DNA from: Magnetococcales bacterium
GTDB taxonomy: Bacteria; Pseudomonadota; Magnetococcia; Magnetococcales; Magnetaquicoccaceae
Direction of reading: 5' to 3'
Assembly: GCA_015234115.1 (NCBI GenBank)
Contig: JADFWP010000005.1
Span: forward strand, 1-63,626
Length of the DNA: 63,626 nt
Below the pieces are notes generated by a model, which had not been told where the DNA came from, made no database searches, and was given only the letters and a program-made list of their open reading frames with translations. Below are positions 28,677-37,266 of this stretch, one piece after another. The translations under genes were made by a program, and so were the position numbers. Each line of letters starts with the position of its first letter. Position 1 is the first letter of the stretch.

Positions 28677-29641
28677 GGGTTCATCAAGCCATCGAAGGCG
28701 GCCAGAACCTCTTGGGTGGCGATGTCGTCCACCCGCTGGCTGGCCGGTTGCAGCAGCCGGTAGGGCGGACCCCACGGATGCCAGCGTTGAGCGTCGGAGT
28801 TGCCGAAGAAACAGACGATGGGTTTGCCCAGTCCGGCGGCCAGATGCATGGCCCCGCCATCCGAGCAGATCACCCCCTGACACAAGGCCAGCCCTTCGAT
28901 CAACTCGGGCAGGGCCTGGGTCGGCATCGGAGTGACGGCCAGATCGCCCACCGCATGCAGGATCTGGCCTGCCTTGTCGTCGTCTCCGGGGTGCAGGGGG
29001 TTGTTGGCGGCACCTGGCGACCAGAAGAGCAGCACCCGTTCGCCGCGGGCGTGGAGCTGGCGGATCAGGTCGATGCAGCGCTCCGCAGGCCAGCGTTGTG
29101 CCGGTTTGCGGGCGCTGATGTGCAGGCCGATCCGGCGGCGTCCATCCCTGGGCAGGGGAGAGAGGAGCGTCTGCGCGCGCGGATCGGGCAGCACGCGGGT
29201 GGGCGGGGGTGGCGCGGTCTCGGTGATGCCCAGCGGACGCGCGACCTGGAGCACGCATTCGACCTCGTGGGCGCCTGGCGGGGTTTGTGTGCGCACGATC
29301 ACCTGGCCGGGATTCAGCAGTTGCGCGGCCCGCAGCGCGCTGGGATGGGGACCGCCCGGCAACAGGATCCAGTCGAAACGCAGGCGTCTCAAGGTGAGGA
29401 ACAGGGTGGCGCGTTGCGCGTAGATTCCCAGCCAGCTCTCGTCCGGCCCCCGGTGTTTGGCTTTTTGATAGGAATAGACCGTATCCAGATGGGGATTGCC
29501 CGTCAGCACCGGCAGGTTGTAGCGGGTGACCAGGGCCGAGATTCGGGCCTCGGGCCAATGGGCGCGCAACCGGGCGAACAGCGGTGTGGTGCAGACCAGA
29601 TCGCCGATATTGTCTTTGCGGATCACCAGAATGCGCATCAT
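28673..29641 (-). CDS. GT9 heptosyltransferase-family glycosyltransferase
   Basis: A 322-aa second GT9 protein, MMRILVIRKDNIGDLVCTTPLF, with donor-site ICSDGGAMHLAAGLGKPIVCFFG. It lacks the HPTSRWxxK segment of its neighbour and instead has GLHISARKPAQRWP, so the acceptor or sugar probably differs. Starts overlap: the ATG at 29641 shares ATGA with the stop of the upstream gene. It presumably adds a heptose-like residue to the LPS or a related glycan. Confidence 0.88.
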   Translation of the reverse strand: MMRILVIRKDNIGDLVCTTPLFARLRAHWPEARISALVTRYNLPVLTGNPHLDTVYSYQKAKHRGPDESWLGIYAQRATLFLTLRRLRFDWILLPGGPHPSALRAAQLLNPGQVIVRTQTPPGAHEVECVLQVARPLGITETAPPPPTRVLPDPRAQTLLSPLPRDGRRRIGLHISARKPAQRWPAERCIDLIRQLHARGERVLLFWSPGAANNPLHPGDDDKAGQILHAVGDLAVTPMPTQALPELIEGLALCQGVICSDGGAMHLAAGLGKPIVCFFGNSDAQRWHPWGPPYRLLQPASQRVDDIATQEVLAAFDGLMNP

Positions 29642-30582
29642 CCCTCCCCGAAGTGCTTGCCCAGTTGTTCCCGGAGGGTGCGGGCGCGCTGGGCATAGGT
29701 GTGTTGGGTCATGACCCGCTGGTGGGCCGCTTCGGCGATGCGGCGGGTGCGCGGCAAGTCGGCGTGCAGCGTCTGGATGGCGGTGACGCAGCTGTCCAGG
29801 GTGGTGAAATCGCGCCACTCCGTTTCGGGCGTGAAGTCGAAGTCGGCATGCTGCCGGTGATCGCTCAACAAAAAGCCGCCGCAGGCCGGAATGCCGTAAC
29901 ATCGTTCCGGCAGCCCCCAACTGCGTTCTCCTCCGTGGTCGCAGGCCGCGCCGAGATTGAGGTTGATGCGGCTGCGCTGGATCACCTCGACCTGTTGGGC
30001 GACGGTCAGATCCGGCCCATGGAAAAGTTCCAGCGGGATGCCGAGGGTGGCCAGACGGTCGCGCAGGGTGCGCAGTTGGTGCATGCGGGGGCGATGTTCG
30101 GGATAGCGGGCATCGTCGATGTTGCCGATGAAAGAGACCGCATGACGGTAATATTCCGGCGTGCGCAACGCCTCCAGGGTGACCCCGTGCAGGTGATAGC
30201 GGTTGATATCGGCGGCATTGGGAAAATAGACCGTGCGGCGCGCCAGCGCGGGATCGTTCTGGAGCGCGTGGGTCAGCAGCAGATCCGCCACCCGCAACCG
30301 TCCCAACGCCCACAGCCGGCGACGGCGCACCCCCTTGTTCCAGGGGGCGTCGCGGTTGAGCAGCGCCATCGGCCTGCCGGCCCGGCGCAGGATCCGGGAG
30401 AGCCGGAATACCGCCATCAGATGGCGCGCGGCGTCCGCCAGATCGAGGAGCGCGCCATCCACCCGCTCCAGGCCGGTCGGCAGCGGAGCGCCGGGTTTCC
30501 AGGGAAGCAGCGTCACGCCCTGGGCGGTCAGGGCTTCGTCCAGGGAGAGAAAAGGGGTGCGAAACCCCATCAGGATCACCAT
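29638..30582 (-). CDS. CgeB-like glycosyltransferase
   Basis: A 314-aa protein, probably GT-B fold, with the glycosyl-transferase 1-2 end domain seen in CgeB/spore-maturation-type proteins: VSFIGNIDDARYPEHRPRM, then RINLNLGAACDHGGERSWGLPERCYGIPACGGFLLSD. The N-terminal domain is short. A start at 30582 (MVILMG) overlaps the asnB stop by 7 bases; MGFRTPF at 30570 is an alternative. Donor and acceptor are unknown. Confidence 0.78.
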   Translation of the reverse strand: MVILMGFRTPFLSLDEALTAQGVTLLPWKPGAPLPTGLERVDGALLDLADAARHLMAVFRLSRILRRAGRPMALLNRDAPWNKGVRRRRLWALGRLRVADLLLTHALQNDPALARRTVYFPNAADINRYHLHGVTLEALRTPEYYRHAVSFIGNIDDARYPEHRPRMHQLRTLRDRLATLGIPLELFHGPDLTVAQQVEVIQRSRINLNLGAACDHGGERSWGLPERCYGIPACGGFLLSDHRQHADFDFTPETEWRDFTTLDSCVTAIQTLHADLPRTRRIAEAAHQRVMTQHTYAQRARTLREQLGKHFGEG

Positions 30583-32432
30583 GCCACCTCCTCGAATCCG
30601 GGATGCAACTCCAGCCAGAGCAACAGCACCAACAGCGTATAGGTAAGACGCCGGTTCGCCCCGCTCCGGTTGTGGAGCGTTCTCTCCCATTGGTCGCGGG
30701 CAGCGGCGGCATTCAGAAACGGTGCCAGCCGTTCGCAGTCGGCAAAGGCCCGTGCGCCCAGCGGACGCCACGCCCCCGGAAACAGCTCCCGCAAGGGAAC
30801 GGAAAAGCCGTGCTTGGGACGGTTCCAGACCGATTCCGGCAGGCCGCCCCGGCGGCACAATCCTTTCAGCACCGCCTTGCCCCCCTGTTGCATATGGAGG
30901 GCCGCCGGAATGGCCAGCGCGGCCTCCACCACCGGCTGACCGAGCAGCGGCACGCGCGCCTCCAGGCCATGGGCCATGCTGGCCCGGTCGGTCTTGACCA
31001 GGCAGTTTTCCGAAAGATAGCTCCACAGATCGGCCCGCATCATCGTGGCCCCGTCCAGTTCGCCGCCCAGTTCATCGATCAGCGCCTGCCAGCCGGCCAG
31101 GGTTTGCGCCACGGCCACCCTGTTTTGCGCCCAGGGGGCCAGCAGATGGTTCAGGGACTTGCGTCCTCTCCAGGGGCCGAGTTCCACCCGGCGATAGGAG
31201 AGCAGTTCCCGGCCATGCAGGGCGCGGCGCGTCAGGGCGCCGGGGAGCAGCCCCGCCTCCACCAGCCGCCGGAGCCAGGGTTGCCAGAAGCGGGGCGGAT
31301 GGGCCGCTTGCGGATCGCCATACCGGGGATAGCCGCCAAAGAGTTCATCCCCGCCGTCGCCGCTTAAGGCCACGGTGACCTGGGCGCGGGTCATCCGCGA
31401 CAGGGCGTGGGTCATGATGTACGAAGGGTCGGCCAGGGGCTGGTCGAGATCGGCGATGGCCGAGAGGAAATATTCGGCATCGATGGTCGGCGCGGGCAGT
31501 TCGTGATGGGTGCAGCCGAACTGCGCGGCCACGCGCCGGGCGTGGGCCGACTCGTCGAAGGGACCAGGGGCGAATTTCAGACTGAAACAGTGCAGCTCCC
31601 GCGCTCCGGCCTCGGCCATGTAGCGCACGATCAGACTGGAGTCGATCCCTCCCGAAAGAAAGGCTCCGAGCGGCACATCGGCCACCAGTTGCCGTCGCAC
31701 GCTCTCTCCCAGGGCCTGATCGGCCAGGGTGATGGCCTGTTCCAGCTCCAGGGAGGCGTTTTGATCCGCTTTGGGAATCGACCAGTGACGCCAGATCTCC
31801 AGGGAGGCGCTCTCCGCGTCGTAGCGCAGGGCGTGGCCGGGAGGGAGTTGCTGGCAGTCGGCCAGCAAGGCATCGGGCGCCAACGGGGTCTGAAAGGCCA
31901 GATAATCCCGCAACGCCCGGCCTGAGAGCCGCCGGGGAAAGCCGGGCAGCCGCAGGAAGGGGGCCAGTGTCGAGGAAAAGATCAATCCGCTGAGCGTGCT
32001 GTAGAAAAAGGGTTTGATTCCCAGCCGGTCGCGGGCGGCGAAGAGTTGCTTTTCCTGCGCATCCCAGAGGCCGAAGGCGAACATGCCGTCGAGCCGCGGC
32101 AGCATCGCCTCGCCCCACTGAAGATAGGCGGTGAGCAACACCTCGCTGTCCGAGCGGGTGGCGAAGGTGTGGCCCAGTTGGATCAGTTCGGTGCGCAATG
32201 CGACGAAGTTGTAGATTTCGCCATTGAAGATCAACCAGAATCGTCCATCCGCCGAGGCCATGGGCTGATGTCCTCCGGCAGCGTCGATCACCGCCAGCCG
32301 GGCATGTCCCAGCACGATTCCGTCGCCCCGGTGGATTGCCCGGGCATCCGGTCCCCGTTTGGCCAACGCCCCCAGAGCCGATTCCAGGGAATCGTTCCAG
32401 CGGCTGTGGATCGCTCCGAGAATGCCGCACAT
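30576..32432 (-). CDS. asnB: Asparagine synthase (glutamine-hydrolysing)
   Basis: A 618-aa enzyme. The N-terminal class II glutaminase starts with the catalytic Cys2 (MCGILGAIHS); RLAVID, FNGEIYN and RSDSEVLL follow. The synthetase domain has the PP-loop FLSGGIDSSLI and the SGDGGDELFGGYPRY block. Copies inside polysaccharide clusters often amidate a sugar acid or an amino-acid-decorated glycan rather than supply asparagine. The start lies one base after the end of the downstream-reading GT4 gene, so the order is GT4, asnB, CgeB-like. Confidence 0.94.
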   Translation of the reverse strand: MCGILGAIHSRWNDSLESALGALAKRGPDARAIHRGDGIVLGHARLAVIDAAGGHQPMASADGRFWLIFNGEIYNFVALRTELIQLGHTFATRSDSEVLLTAYLQWGEAMLPRLDGMFAFGLWDAQEKQLFAARDRLGIKPFFYSTLSGLIFSSTLAPFLRLPGFPRRLSGRALRDYLAFQTPLAPDALLADCQQLPPGHALRYDAESASLEIWRHWSIPKADQNASLELEQAITLADQALGESVRRQLVADVPLGAFLSGGIDSSLIVRYMAEAGARELHCFSLKFAPGPFDESAHARRVAAQFGCTHHELPAPTIDAEYFLSAIADLDQPLADPSYIMTHALSRMTRAQVTVALSGDGGDELFGGYPRYGDPQAAHPPRFWQPWLRRLVEAGLLPGALTRRALHGRELLSYRRVELGPWRGRKSLNHLLAPWAQNRVAVAQTLAGWQALIDELGGELDGATMMRADLWSYLSENCLVKTDRASMAHGLEARVPLLGQPVVEAALAIPAALHMQQGGKAVLKGLCRRGGLPESVWNRPKHGFSVPLRELFPGAWRPLGARAFADCERLAPFLNAAAARDQWERTLHNRSGANRRLTYTLLVLLLWLELHPGFEEVAW

Positions 32433-32433
32433 G

Positions 32434-33540
32434 TCAGGGAAACTCCTTCGGTGGTCGGGCAGTGGACAGACGTTCCAGCGCGGCCACCGTGGCGCCGGGG
32501 GCGAATCCGCTCAGTTCGATCAAAGGGGCGGTGCGCGGGCGCGCCAGCATGCGCCGGAGGCCGGCGGCGAGCGCATCCGGGTCGTTCATCGGCACCAGCG
32601 CCTCGGGCAGTTCGGCGGCCAGAAGTTCGCGCGGGCCGGAGGGGCAATCGGTGGCCACCACCGGCGTGCCGCAGGCCAGGGCCTCGACCAGGACGTTGGG
32701 CATCCCCTCGTGGTCCGAACAGAGCACCAGGATGGCGGCGCCGGCGATCCAGGGATAGGGATTGGTCTGAAAGCCCGCGATCCGCACCCGCTCTTTCATC
32801 CCCTGGGCGTCGATAAGCCGCTCCAGTTCGTCGCAAGGGTCGGTGAGCAGGATCAGCAGGTGGGGGGCGGGGAGCTGTTTCCAGGCGGCCAGCAACAGAT
32901 CATGGCGTTTCTGTTTGGCAAAGCGGCCCACATGGATCCCGTAAGGCTGGGTCGGCAATCCGGGCGTCTCTTCTTTGGCCAGTTGGCGGATCCGTTCCAG
33001 ATCGAAGGGATTCGGCACCACCTGGATCCGACCGGGTTGAATGCCCAGATTGCGCGGCAGATCGTTCGCCACCCCTCGGGAGACCGCGATCAGATTCTGT
33101 CCCGAGTAGAGTTGGCGGTAGCGGGCCAGGCGGCGGGCCGCCTTGCGCGGCGCGGTGGCGCGCAGGCCATCGATTTCTCGCGAGAGGGTGTTGGCGATGC
33201 GCATCCAGTGGCGCGGCAGCGCGGCCAGACGGCACACCTCGTCGGCAAACGGCAAGGTCGAAAGGAGCAGATCGAAAGGGCGATCCGTGGCCAGTTGCGC
33301 CAGTCGTCGCCGCAGTCGCCAGGCGGCCAGCCGTTTGCCGAGCCATCCCTTGGAAATGGCTGCCTGCGGGCGGCCCAGGGCGTAGACCGGCAGTTCGTCG
33401 GGCACCGCGTGCTGGCGCAGATCCTCCAGCAGCACCAGCCGCGCGTCGTGGCCGTGGCTGCGCAAGGCCAGCGCGGTCTGGAGCAGCGCCTTTTCCGCGC
33501 CACCGCCGCGCAGATTGGTGATGATCAGGGCGATTTTCAC
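32434..33540 (-). CDS. Glycosyltransferase family 4
   Basis: A 368-aa GT-B retaining enzyme. The N-terminal acceptor domain begins MKIALIITNLRGGGAEKALLQ, and the donor domain contains HVGRFAKQKRHDLLL and LCSDHEGMPNVLVEALACGTPVVATDCPSGPREL. The likely start is GTG at 33540, which overlaps the methyltransferase stop (GTGA), because the conserved fold begins right there. It should transfer a hexose or hexosamine in the surface glycan. Confidence 0.9.
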   Translation of the reverse strand: MKIALIITNLRGGGAEKALLQTALALRSHGHDARLVLLEDLRQHAVPDELPVYALGRPQAAISKGWLGKRLAAWRLRRRLAQLATDRPFDLLLSTLPFADEVCRLAALPRHWMRIANTLSREIDGLRATAPRKAARRLARYRQLYSGQNLIAVSRGVANDLPRNLGIQPGRIQVVPNPFDLERIRQLAKEETPGLPTQPYGIHVGRFAKQKRHDLLLAAWKQLPAPHLLILLTDPCDELERLIDAQGMKERVRIAGFQTNPYPWIAGAAILVLCSDHEGMPNVLVEALACGTPVVATDCPSGPRELLAAELPEALVPMNDPDALAAGLRRMLARPRTAPLIELSGFAPGATVAALERLSTARPPKEFP

Positions 33541-34481
33541 ATTTTTCTCAAATAAAAACAGGCGGTGTCGCCGTCGAGGGTGGCATTGAGCCGCGCGGTC
33601 AGGGTGCGCAGCGCGCTCCGGGTTTCGGCTCCGAAAAGCGACTCCTGCGGTCGGCCTCGGGTCTCGGGCCAGTCGCAATGGGGGATGTCCCGTTGATAAT
33701 ACTCGCACCCCAAAAGATTTTCCGGGCGCGCGTCGCAGTGCATGGCGAACACCTCGAAGCTGTGACGACGGGCCAGCCGGTGGAGGCTGGCCACGGTATG
33801 CAGATAGAGATGGCGGGGCGCATCCCAGGCCATCCAGTGCAGGCCGTAGCGGCGATGGGCATAGCTGTTGGCCACCGGAATGCGGATCAGCACCCCGCCT
33901 TTGGGCTGGAGCCGCTCTTTCACCTGGGCCAGGGTGGCGTGTTGATCCGGGGTATGCTCCAGCACATGGTGGAGCATGATCAATTCAAAGGTGCCGGGGA
34001 TCTTCTCCAGCGGTTCGGCCAGGATGCGTACGCCGCTGTCATAGGTCAACGGTTGCGGCAAAAAGGGATCGCTGCCGAGCAGATTGGCAAATCCGGCGCG
34101 TCGGAGCTTCAAGAGCAGACCGCCGGTGCCGCAGCCGAAATCGAGGATCGGGCTTTCCAGGGAGAGTCCGAAGGGGGTCAGCCAGTGGAAAATCTGCGGT
34201 GCCCTGGCCAGCGGGGTGGCGCGGTTCAGATGAAAGCGGCTGCGCACCCTTTTGAAGCGGGCCGACAGCGCGGAGAGCGGCTTTTCCTGATGGTTTTGAT
34301 GGGCATAATAGCCCGCGCCGTAATAACGCTCCAGATGGTCGGGAATGGCGGCGATCCAGAGCAGCCCGCAGGCCGCGCATTGCCAGTAGTCGAAGGTTTC
34401 GCGGCTTCCGAACATCATTTCCCGGGGCTGAAAGCGGGTGTGCCCTGTGGCGTGCGCGCAGATCGGACAATTCGTGGCCAT
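33537..34481 (-). CDS. Class I SAM-dependent methyltransferase with N-terminal zinc ribbon
   Basis: A 314-aa protein. A Cys4 knuckle (CPICAH ... CAACGLLW) opens it, and SAM motif I PILDFGCGTGGLLLKL, with MLHHVLEHTPDQ and GGVLIRIPVANSY, follows. The family includes sugar C- and O-methyltransferases of polysaccharide clusters. About 100 bases separate its start from the next upstream gene, a gap filled by a family-2 repeat. Confidence 0.88.
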   Translation of the reverse strand: MATNCPICAHATGHTRFQPREMMFGSRETFDYWQCAACGLLWIAAIPDHLERYYGAGYYAHQNHQEKPLSALSARFKRVRSRFHLNRATPLARAPQIFHWLTPFGLSLESPILDFGCGTGGLLLKLRRAGFANLLGSDPFLPQPLTYDSGVRILAEPLEKIPGTFELIMLHHVLEHTPDQHATLAQVKERLQPKGGVLIRIPVANSYAHRRYGLHWMAWDAPRHLYLHTVASLHRLARRHSFEVFAMHCDARPENLLGCEYYQRDIPHCDWPETRGRPQESLFGAETRSALRTLTARLNATLDGDTACFYLRKM

Positions 34482-34517
34482 GGTTTTTGGGTTTCAGGAT
34501 CCGTGACGATGGTTTCT

Positions 34518-34585
34518 ATCGTGGAGATTCCTGGCGGGATCTCCACGGTTGGGGTGAAGGGGGTTTCCCTTCCCCTCGGGCAAGT
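34518..34585 (+). repeat. Dispersed structured repeat, family 2 (copy B)
   Basis: CGTGGAGATTCC (from 34520) pairs with GGGATCTCCACG (to 34547) around a TGGC loop, 12 bp with one G-T pair. A tail GGTTGGGGTGAAGGGGGTTTCCCTTCCCC and GGCAAGTTTATT follows, matching copy A in order. It sits between GT2 and the methyltransferase gene, read along the minus-strand cluster. Confidence 0.6.
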
Positions 34586-35551
34586 TTATTGGATCGGGCT
34601 GATCCGTTTGAGCCACTGTTTGGCAATGCGCCGTTTGTGACGCAGCAGGGCCGCGTTGCGCCACAAGATCCCATAGGCGCCGCGCTGCCAGACTTCGTTG
34701 CGACAATTTTTCCGCGCCTGGGCCGCGGCCATGCGGTCGATCTTGTGGAACATGGAGAGTCCGTCATCCACCAGTTGCCAGCGCAGCAGGGCGGCCAGTT
34801 CCGGATCGTCGATGTCGCGGGCCATGGCATCGAGTATTTGTGTGTTGGTGACATAACTGAGGGCCGAAACCCGCAGGAAGGCATCGGAACGGACCACCTG
34901 GCGTTTCCACTGGCGATAGAAATAGCCCGGTTCGTTCCAGAAGGCGATCCGTTCGGCATGCAGCAGCATGCGGGTGGTCCAGGTCACATCCTCGTGCCAG
35001 ATGCCCAGGGTGAAACGCAGGCCAAGCCGGTCGATCAGGTCGCGGCGATAGACCTGCATGCAGACCATGTGGAGCAGGGACTGTTGTGTCAGGCGTTGTT
35101 TCAGCCAGGCCCGGCCTGTCATGTTCGCGTCCGGCAGCCCCTCCCGATAGAGGGGATAGTCGGCCTCGCGCCCCTCGAAATGGTAGGTGGCGTTGCCCAC
35201 CACCAGTTCGGCGGCCTGTCGTTGGGCCTGGGCGGTCAGGCGGGTGTAGTAGCCCGGCGTGACGAAATCGTCGGAGTCGCAAAAGGCGACATATTGGCCC
35301 CGCGCCTGCTCCAGACCGGTGTTGCGGGCGCCGGAAAGCCCCTGGTTTGCCTGCCGGATCATCCGGAACCAGGGATGCTCCTGGCAGAAGGCGGCCAGCA
35401 TGGCCGGACTTGCGTCGCTGGAGCCGTCATCGATGAGCAGAATCTCCGTGGTCTCTCGCGTCTCGCCCAGCAGCGATTCCAGGCAGGCGGGCAGAAAGCG
35501 GGCGGTGTTGTAGACCGGAACGATGACGGTCAGGGTGCAAGGAGCCATCAT
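34586..35551 (-). CDS. Glycosyltransferase family 2
   Basis: A 321-aa GT-A enzyme: LTVIVPVYNTARFLPACLES, LIDDGSSDAS, GLSGARNTGLEQARGQYVAFCDSDD (DxD site) and a basic C-terminal tail. Catalyses sugar transfer from a nucleotide sugar in the surface glycan. The start at MMAPCTL (35551) is used because upstream in-frame sequence overlaps the FkbM gene. It is separated from that gene by 4 bases. Confidence 0.92.
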   Translation of the reverse strand: MMAPCTLTVIVPVYNTARFLPACLESLLGETRETTEILLIDDGSSDASPAMLAAFCQEHPWFRMIRQANQGLSGARNTGLEQARGQYVAFCDSDDFVTPGYYTRLTAQAQRQAAELVVGNATYHFEGREADYPLYREGLPDANMTGRAWLKQRLTQQSLLHMVCMQVYRRDLIDRLGLRFTLGIWHEDVTWTTRMLLHAERIAFWNEPGYFYRQWKRQVVRSDAFLRVSALSYVTNTQILDAMARDIDDPELAALLRWQLVDDGLSMFHKIDRMAAAQARKNCRNEVWQRGAYGILWRNAALLRHKRRIAKQWLKRISPIQ

Positions 35552-35555
35552 GATG

Positions 35556-36368
35556 TCAATGATCGGATGGTCCGTTCTCCCGCAGGGCCACCAGCCAGCC
35601 CCGGTCTCCATCCTGGTGGCGCAGTCGGGTGACGAACCCTGCCGCATGCAGATGGGCGCGCAGTTCGTCCAGGGTGTGGCGCGGCGAAAGATCGGCGTGA
35701 TAGAGCACCAGCATGCATCCCACCCGTTGCAACAGCGTCACCGGAGCAGCCATCAGAATCGGAAATTCCGCCCCTTCGCAGTTCATCTTGATGAAATCCA
35801 CCGATTCCACCCCCCGTTCGGCCAGATATTCGGCCAGGGAGAGGGTCGGGGTCTCCTCCCACACCGGGGAGAGCGGCGCCATGATCGAATGGCCCCAGTT
35901 GCCGTCATCGTGATAGAGGCGCACCACGCCGCGTTGATCGGCGATGGCGAGCCGTTCGGCGGTGATGTTGTCCAGGCGGTTCAGGGCCACGTTGACGCGC
36001 AGATAGTCGAAGGTCTCCTGGCATGCCTCGACCGCGTAGACCCGACCTGCGGGCACCTTGCGCGCCGCCACCAGGGCAAAGCCGCCGATGTGGGCGCCGA
36101 TGTCCAGGATGGTGTGGTGGGGCTGGGGGCGATATTCCGGCGTGCCGCTGAAAAAGATATCCTGGTCAAAGCTGTGGGCGATCACCTTTTCGTCGCTGGT
36201 GCCGCGCCGGAAGGCGACCTGAAAGGCCCCGGCCTGGCCGATCGCCAGTTGATAGAAGAGTTCACCGGGCCGAAAGGCACGGCGGGCGTTCTTGAGGCTC
36301 AGGCGCCATACGCGCCATTGGGCACGCAGGTGACGCACACCAAAGGGCAAATGAGAGTAGTCTTTCAT
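35556..36368 (-). CDS. FkbM-family methyltransferase
   Basis: A 270-aa protein with SAM motif I HTILDIGAHIGGFALVAARK, YAVEACQETFDYLRVNVALN and the FkbM marker DFIKMNCEGAEFPIL. Such enzymes O-methylate sugars or fatty acyl groups in polysaccharide clusters. It is the head of this part of the cluster; a 150-base gap and a HepT-MntA pair separate it from the upstream part. Confidence 0.9.
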   Translation of the reverse strand: MKDYSHLPFGVRHLRAQWRVWRLSLKNARRAFRPGELFYQLAIGQAGAFQVAFRRGTSDEKVIAHSFDQDIFFSGTPEYRPQPHHTILDIGAHIGGFALVAARKVPAGRVYAVEACQETFDYLRVNVALNRLDNITAERLAIADQRGVVRLYHDDGNWGHSIMAPLSPVWEETPTLSLAEYLAERGVESVDFIKMNCEGAEFPILMAAPVTLLQRVGCMLVLYHADLSPRHTLDELRAHLHAAGFVTRLRHQDGDRGWLVALRENGPSDH

Positions 36369-36517
36369 GGGGGCGTGCGTGTCGGCAGGGTAACGTTAAG
36401 AGGGCGGTCGAAGGGTAAACCCATACACCGCGCACGAAGCGATCGTCAAGAGCTTTTTTTGTGTCTTGCCGCGCGTTTTGTCCGGTGGCGTTTGTTCCCG
36501 AGTTGGGGGGATGATGT

Positions 36518-36880
36518 TTATGGTGATTGTTTGTCCGCTTTGCTGTCGTTGAGCAGGGAGGTGATTTCCCTGGTCAGTATCGGGAGATTTGTTTCCAGAA
36601 TTCCCCAGACCACTTCATCGTCGATATCTGCATAGCCATGGATCAGATAATTGCGGAACGCAATGATACGAGAGCAGTGACTGATATGAGAAGCCCACTG
36701 AGGGTCTTTTTTCAGGAGCTGATTGAGAGCTTCTCCAATGATTTCAAACTGTCGTTCCACGGCCGAACGTAGCAGTTCATTTATCATGAACTCTTGCTTT
36801 GTTTTGTTGTTTGTAAAGGTGTTCAGGCGTTTGCACGCCTGTTGGATGTCAAATAAATATTTCAAGGAGTCAGATGGCAT
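36518..36880 (-). CDS. hepT: HepT-like HEPN toxin (DUF86)
   Basis: A 120-aa HEPN RNase toxin with the complete RX4HXY motif RNYLIHGY. Arg and His form the nuclease site and the Tyr is AMPylated by the partner in characterised MntA-HepT systems. The start at MPSDSLKYL lies 11 bases inside mntA; an upstream ATG at 36889 (MFSMPS) is also possible. GC content is lower than in neighbours. Inserted in the glycan cluster. Confidence 0.88.
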   Translation of the reverse strand: MPSDSLKYLFDIQQACKRLNTFTNNKTKQEFMINELLRSAVERQFEIIGEALNQLLKKDPQWASHISHCSRIIAFRNYLIHGYADIDDEVVWGILETNLPILTREITSLLNDSKADKQSP

Positions 36881-37184
36881 GGAAAACATTGATTTGTTTT
36901 TCTGTAATGGTCTGTTGAAAATAGGGATTGCGAATGGCCCGTTTTTCGACCAGATCGACCGCACGACCGAACAATTTCTCCAGATCTTCCATCAGGCCAA
37001 AAAAGGCATCCGCATGTGCCGCAGGTGTCAACTCGACAAATTCAACCAGAAAATCCAGGTCGCTGGACTTTGGATCGAATGCCTCACCAACGGCAGAACC
37101 AAACAAATCCAGTTGATGCACACCATGCCGGACACACAGGTGCGAGATGTCTGCCAGTTTTTCGGTGATGACGGGTTGGATCAT
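36870..37184 (-). CDS. mntA: MntA-like nucleotidyltransferase antitoxin
   Basis: A 104-aa minimal nucleotidyltransferase. GSAVGEAFDPKSSDLD is the GSX10DXD active site and AVDLVEK supplies the third acid. MntA neutralises HepT by adding AMP units to its Tyr. The ATG at 37184 (MIQPVITEK) is chosen because homology starts there. It overlaps hepT by 11 bases, the same overlap length as the MNT-HEPN pair at 4134-4842. Confidence 0.88.
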   Translation of the reverse strand: MIQPVITEKLADISHLCVRHGVHQLDLFGSAVGEAFDPKSSDLDFLVEFVELTPAAHADAFFGLMEDLEKLFGRAVDLVEKRAIRNPYFQQTITEKQINVFHAI

Positions 37185-37266
37185 GGCTTGGTTCTCTTCA
37201 AGATCCGGTGTGCTGCCACGGCGTGGAGGAGGTTGGTTCCTGCACGCCGCAGGCAGGGTCAAACGG

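Noticed and set aside
27522-30712. Very long frames joining glycosyltransferase genes with upstream sequence
   Set aside because: The upstream halves are frame-shadow of the next gene. Conserved N-termini show separate genes with 4-base overlaps at 28673-28676 and 29638-29641.
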